Shown piece by piece: positions 15,394-17,162 of a stretch of DNA of 17,162 nt (within the stretch, counting starts at the first letter, position 1; each line of letters starts with the position of its first letter). The DNA is from DATAYA01 sp036272815. GTDB lineage: Bacteria > Pseudomonadota > Alphaproteobacteria > Acetobacterales > Acetobacteraceae. The position numbers were made by a program, and so were the translations under genes. The stretch covers positions 1 to 17,162 of the forward strand of contig DATAYA010000235.1 in assembly GCA_036272815.1 (NCBI GenBank), given 5' to 3'. The notes beneath the pieces were generated by a model. It ran no database searches. It saw nothing but the letters and a program-made list of their open reading frames with translations, and was not told where the DNA came from.

Positions 15394-15422
15394 ACCATAG
15401 CGACGGCCCCTGCGCCGGGCAA
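15394..15422 (-). promoter_or_regulatory. Candidate sigma-70 promoter of the yfgM-like/bamB operon
   Basis: On the minus strand TTGCCC (15422-15417) and TATGGT (15399-15394) are separated by 17 bases. This is a plausible -35/-10 pair ending 26 bases before the TTG start, giving a leader of about 20 bases. No transcript data are available to confirm it. Confidence 0.45.
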
Positions 15423-15484
15423 ACGGGTGCGCCGCGGCTTGCCGGCAACGATCCGTTCACCGATTCCATGGCCTTCTGCGCCCG

Positions 15485-15868
15485 ATGGTCCGAGGCGTTC
15501 TTCTGCTTGCCGCGCTGGCGACGCTTCTGGCACTCGGCGGCTGCGCCGATGTGGCGGGCGGGATCGCTGCCGCCAACGTCGCGGCGATCCCGGTCTTCGG
15601 GCGCAGCGTCCCCGACCTCGCGGTGTCTGCCGTCACCGGGCGGAACTGCTCGATCGTGCATTGGGATCAGGGCAAGCCCTATTGCACGCCGCAGGAGCCG
15701 CCGCCGCTGGCACCGCCCTATTGCACGGCGAGCCTCGGCTACGCCGATTGCTGGGCGAGCCCGACCGTGTTCAGCAACCCGGCGCCGGGGGTGGCGGACG
15801 GGCCTTATGCGCTGACGCCGACGCAGGACCGGAACCGGACGCGGTCATGGCTGGACTTCGGGTTCTGA
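15485..15868 (+). CDS. Small uncharacterised lipoprotein with four Cys in the mature chain
   Basis: Its function is unknown. The 127-residue protein has a hydrophobic signal sequence (about 4-16) and lipobox LGGC with lipid-acceptor Cys20. A short alpha segment (AANVAAIPVFGRSVPDLAVSAVTG, about 29-52) is followed by a Pro/Cys-rich region with Cys 55, 67, 80 and 89 spaced CSIVHW...YCTP...YCTASLG...DCW, which could form two disulfides in the periplasm. The C-terminus has the conserved-looking phrase VADGPYALTPTQDRNRTRSW. It resembles small conserved hypothetical lipoproteins I associate with Rhodospirillales, but I cannot name a family. It is divergent from the yfgM-like/bamB operon across a 117-base gap, and no ribosome site is obvious. 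Its end is 21 bases from the attachment-site remnant, so it is the last chromosomal gene before the element. Confidence 0.7.
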   Translation: MVRGVLLLAALATLLALGGCADVAGGIAAANVAAIPVFGRSVPDLAVSAVTGRNCSIVHWDQGKPYCTPQEPPPLAPPYCTASLGYADCWASPTVFSNPAPGVADGPYALTPTQDRNRTRSWLDFGF

Positions 15869-15889
15869 CGGTCGGGTTTGCGGGGTCGG

Positions 15890-15913
15890 TGGTGGAGCTG
15901 AGGGGAATCGAAC
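15890..15913 (-). mobile_element. Attachment-site remnant: 3' end of a tRNA-Ala-like or tmRNA gene
   Basis: The minus strand reads GTTCGATTCCCCTC then AGCTCCACCA: T-loop TTCGATT, T-stem 3' strand CCCCT, acceptor strand CAGCTCC, discriminator A and CCA. The matching T-stem 5' strand should be AGGGG, but the bases upstream are GTCAG, and no D or anticodon arm follows, so only the 3' portion is present. The CAGCTCCACCA end is that of tmRNA or an alanine tRNA. A tyrosine integrase gene lies on the island side. This is the layout left when an element integrates into a tRNA 3' end, with the intact gene expected at the other end of the element. Confidence 0.7.
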
Positions 15914-16023
15914 TGACTTTCGCCATCGTTCGCAGCCGTCCAAAAATCGCCTGATCATAGCTACATCGGATGGAACGTGTATTCGTCACGCTTCGCCATT
16001 GACCGCCCAAATCCGCGTCGCTG

Positions 16024-16043
16024 ACGTAGGCTGATACGTAGGC
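16024..16043. repeat. Direct repeat ACGTAGGC x2 upstream of the integrase
   Basis: Two exact 8-base copies start 12 bases apart, about one helical turn, ending 32 bases before the integrase ATG. Tyrosine integrases of this class bind short arm-type repeats near attP, so these are candidate arm or regulator sites. Chance cannot be excluded. Confidence 0.35.
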
Positions 16044-16065
16044 CCAGGCGTGTGGGCTGACGGGC

Positions 16066-16069
16066 GGAG
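16066..16069 (+). promoter_or_regulatory. Ribosome binding site of the integrase
   Basis: GGAG sits six bases before the ATG at 16076 and supports that start. Confidence 0.6.
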
Positions 16070-16075
16070 ACCCGG

Positions 16076-17162
16076 ATGACTGGATCACGAGCCCTTAATC
16101 GGCTTACCGCGCTCAAGGTCCGCAGCCTGACGAAGCCAGGCCGCTTCGGTGACGGCGGCGGCCTCTGGTTGCAGGTGCGCGACGAGCAGCGGCGGTCCTG
16201 GCTGTTCCGCTACGTCTGGCACGCAAGCGCCCGCAACATGGGCCTCGGCACCGTCAGCGACGTGACCCTCGCCGAGGCCCGCGAAGCGGCGCTGGCGGCC
16301 CGCAAGCTGCTCCGCGATGGCATTGACCCGCTGGCCCGGCGCGAGGCCGAGCGCGCGGCCAGGGCGGCGGAGGCGGGCGTGCCCACGTTCCGGCAGGCGA
16401 CGGCGATCTACATCGGCGCGCACGAGAAACGTTGGGCGAACGCGAAGCACCGCTATCAGTGGCGCGCGACCTTGGAGCAATACGCCTTCCCCGAGATCGG
16501 CGACCGCCGCGTCTCTGAGGTCGATTCCGACGCCGTGCTCCGGCTGTTGCAGCCGATCTGGCACGACAAGCACGAGACGGCCTCCCGCCTTCGGGGCCGG
16601 ATCGAGCTGGTGCTGGACTATGCCAAGGCCCGGCGCTGGCGCACGGGCGACAATCCGGCCGCCTGGCGCGCCAATCTCAAGCCGCTTCTGGCGACCCCGA
16701 AGAAGGCGGTCCAGCACCATCCCGCGCTCGCGTGGCGCGAGATCGGCGCCTTCATGGCGGCAGTGCGCAGTGAGGAAGGTGCGGCTGCGCGGGCGCTGGA
16801 GTTCACCATTCTGACCGCGGCCCGCACCGGCGAGACGCTCGGAGCGTGCTGGCCGGAGATCGACCTTGCGAACGCGGTCTGGATCGTCCCGGCCGAGCGC
16901 ATGAAGCGGCGGCGAGAGCATCGCGTGCCGCTGTCCGCCGCGGCGCTCGCACTGCTGCGCGGAATGGCTGCGGTTCGGGCTGACGCCGACGGATACGTGT
17001 TCGCTGGTCTGCGCAAGGGCAAGTCGCTGTCCAACATGGCGATGTCCATGCTGTTGCGCCGGATGGGCCGAGCCGAGCTGACCGTTCACGGCTTCCGCAG
17101 TACATTCCGCGACTGGACCGCCGAGACGACGGCCTATCCACGCGAGGTCGCGGAGATGGCGC
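16076..17162 (+). CDS. P4-type tyrosine integrase, 3' end beyond window
   Basis: This site-specific recombinase integrates and excises the adjoining element. 362 codons are present. They comprise an N-terminal arm-binding domain of the DUF4102 type (about 1-85, with LTKPGRFGDGGGLWLQV and GLGTVSDVTLAEAREAA), a SAM-like core-binding domain (about 103-197, with RATLEQYAFPEIGDRRVSEV) and most of the catalytic domain (about 215 on). Visible catalytic residues are Arg250 in TAARTGETLGACW, Lys277 in ERMKRRREHRVPLS, and His338 and Arg341 in VHGFRSTFRDW. The second HxxR-following His/Trp and the nucleophilic Tyr would lie past the window edge, roughly 30-60 codons on. The visible part is intact, so it is likely functional. 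It reads away from the attachment remnant into the element. Confidence 0.95.
   Translation, partial: MTGSRALNRLTALKVRSLTKPGRFGDGGGLWLQVRDEQRRSWLFRYVWHASARNMGLGTVSDVTLAEAREAALAARKLLRDGIDPLARREAERAARAAEAGVPTFRQATAIYIGAHEKRWANAKHRYQWRATLEQYAFPEIGDRRVSEVDSDAVLRLLQPIWHDKHETASRLRGRIELVLDYAKARRWRTGDNPAAWRANLKPLLATPKKAVQHHPALAWREIGAFMAAVRSEEGAAARALEFTILTAARTGETLGACWPEIDLANAVWIVPAERMKRRREHRVPLSAAALALLRGMAAVRADADGYVFAGLRKGKSLSNMAMSMLLRRMGRAELTVHGFRSTFRDWTAETTAYPREVAEMA

Larger units (their letters stand above)
15914..16075. other. Island-side leader between att remnant and integrase
   Basis: The 162 bases are clearly less G+C-rich than the surrounding genes, especially 15918-15995, and contain no credible gene. 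They hold two direct copies of ACGTAGGC (16024-16031 and 16036-16043, 12 bases apart). The promoter of the integrase should be here; TTGACC at 15999-16004 resembles a -35 box but has no good -10 partner. Confidence 0.5.

Noticed and set aside
15446..15484. Longer products or other frames for the small lipoprotein starting at ATG 15468
   Set aside because: That ATG is in another frame and gives no signal peptide; ATG 15485 gives a perfect lipoprotein signal.
15890..15980. Complete tRNA gene on the minus strand
   Set aside because: T-stem 5' strand GTCAG cannot pair with CCCCT, and no anticodon or D arm follows, so only the 3' fragment is supported.
1..17162. CRISPR arrays, rRNA operons, insertion sequences, replication origin
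   Set aside because: No regularly spaced repeats, rRNA-like stretches, transposase genes with terminal repeats, or origin boxes were seen.

Overview
The window is G+C-rich chromosomal DNA, very probably from an alphaproteobacterium, with the order Rhodospirillales and family Acetobacteraceae as the best guess. This rests on the aroQ-accB-accC order, the hemD / COG4223-type / HemY trio, the lptF-lptG-lptD-surA run, and the codon use. The taxonomic placement is inference. Nearly the whole window is ordinary housekeeping sequence. The only accessory DNA is the right-hand ~1.25 kb.

Region 1 (1-12039, minus strand) is a nearly gapless run of eleven genes, listed here in transcription order: aroQ, accB, accC, hemD, a COG4223-type coiled-coil membrane protein, hemY, lptF, lptG, lptD, surA, rsmA (its 3' end is cut by the window edge). 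Junctions are tight: TGATG, ATGA and GTGA overlaps, or gaps of 1-23 bases. The one wider gap is 61 bases between hemY and lptF, where a 10-bp perfect hairpin covers the hemY stop codon. The run joins shikimate and fatty-acid synthesis (aroQ, accBC), tetrapyrrole synthesis (hemD, hemY and their companion), outer-membrane lipopolysaccharide export (lptFGD, surA) and ribosome maturation (rsmA). Genes that commonly accompany these blocks, hemC and pdxA, are absent here.

Region 2 (12040-13364) holds a divergent plus-strand pair, thiS-thiG, for the thiazole moiety of thiamine. It is followed by a 203-base gap that ends convergently at bamB.

Region 3 (13365-15422, minus) is an operon of a YfgM-like membrane protein with a TTG start and the BAM-complex lipoprotein bamB, preceded by a plausible sigma-70 promoter. 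The usual next gene, der, is not present. A small Cys-containing lipoprotein of unknown function is transcribed divergently on the plus strand (15485-15868).

Region 4 (15890-17162) is the left edge of an integrated genetic element. A lone 24-base 3' end of a tRNA-Ala-like or tmRNA gene (minus strand, ending in CCA) is followed by lower-G+C DNA and a P4-type tyrosine integrase running off the window. The T-stem of the tRNA remnant is broken, as expected at an attachment-site junction whose intact copy lies at the far end of the element. Any novel cargo system would be to the right, outside this window. No undescribed multi-gene system can be supported from the sequence given.
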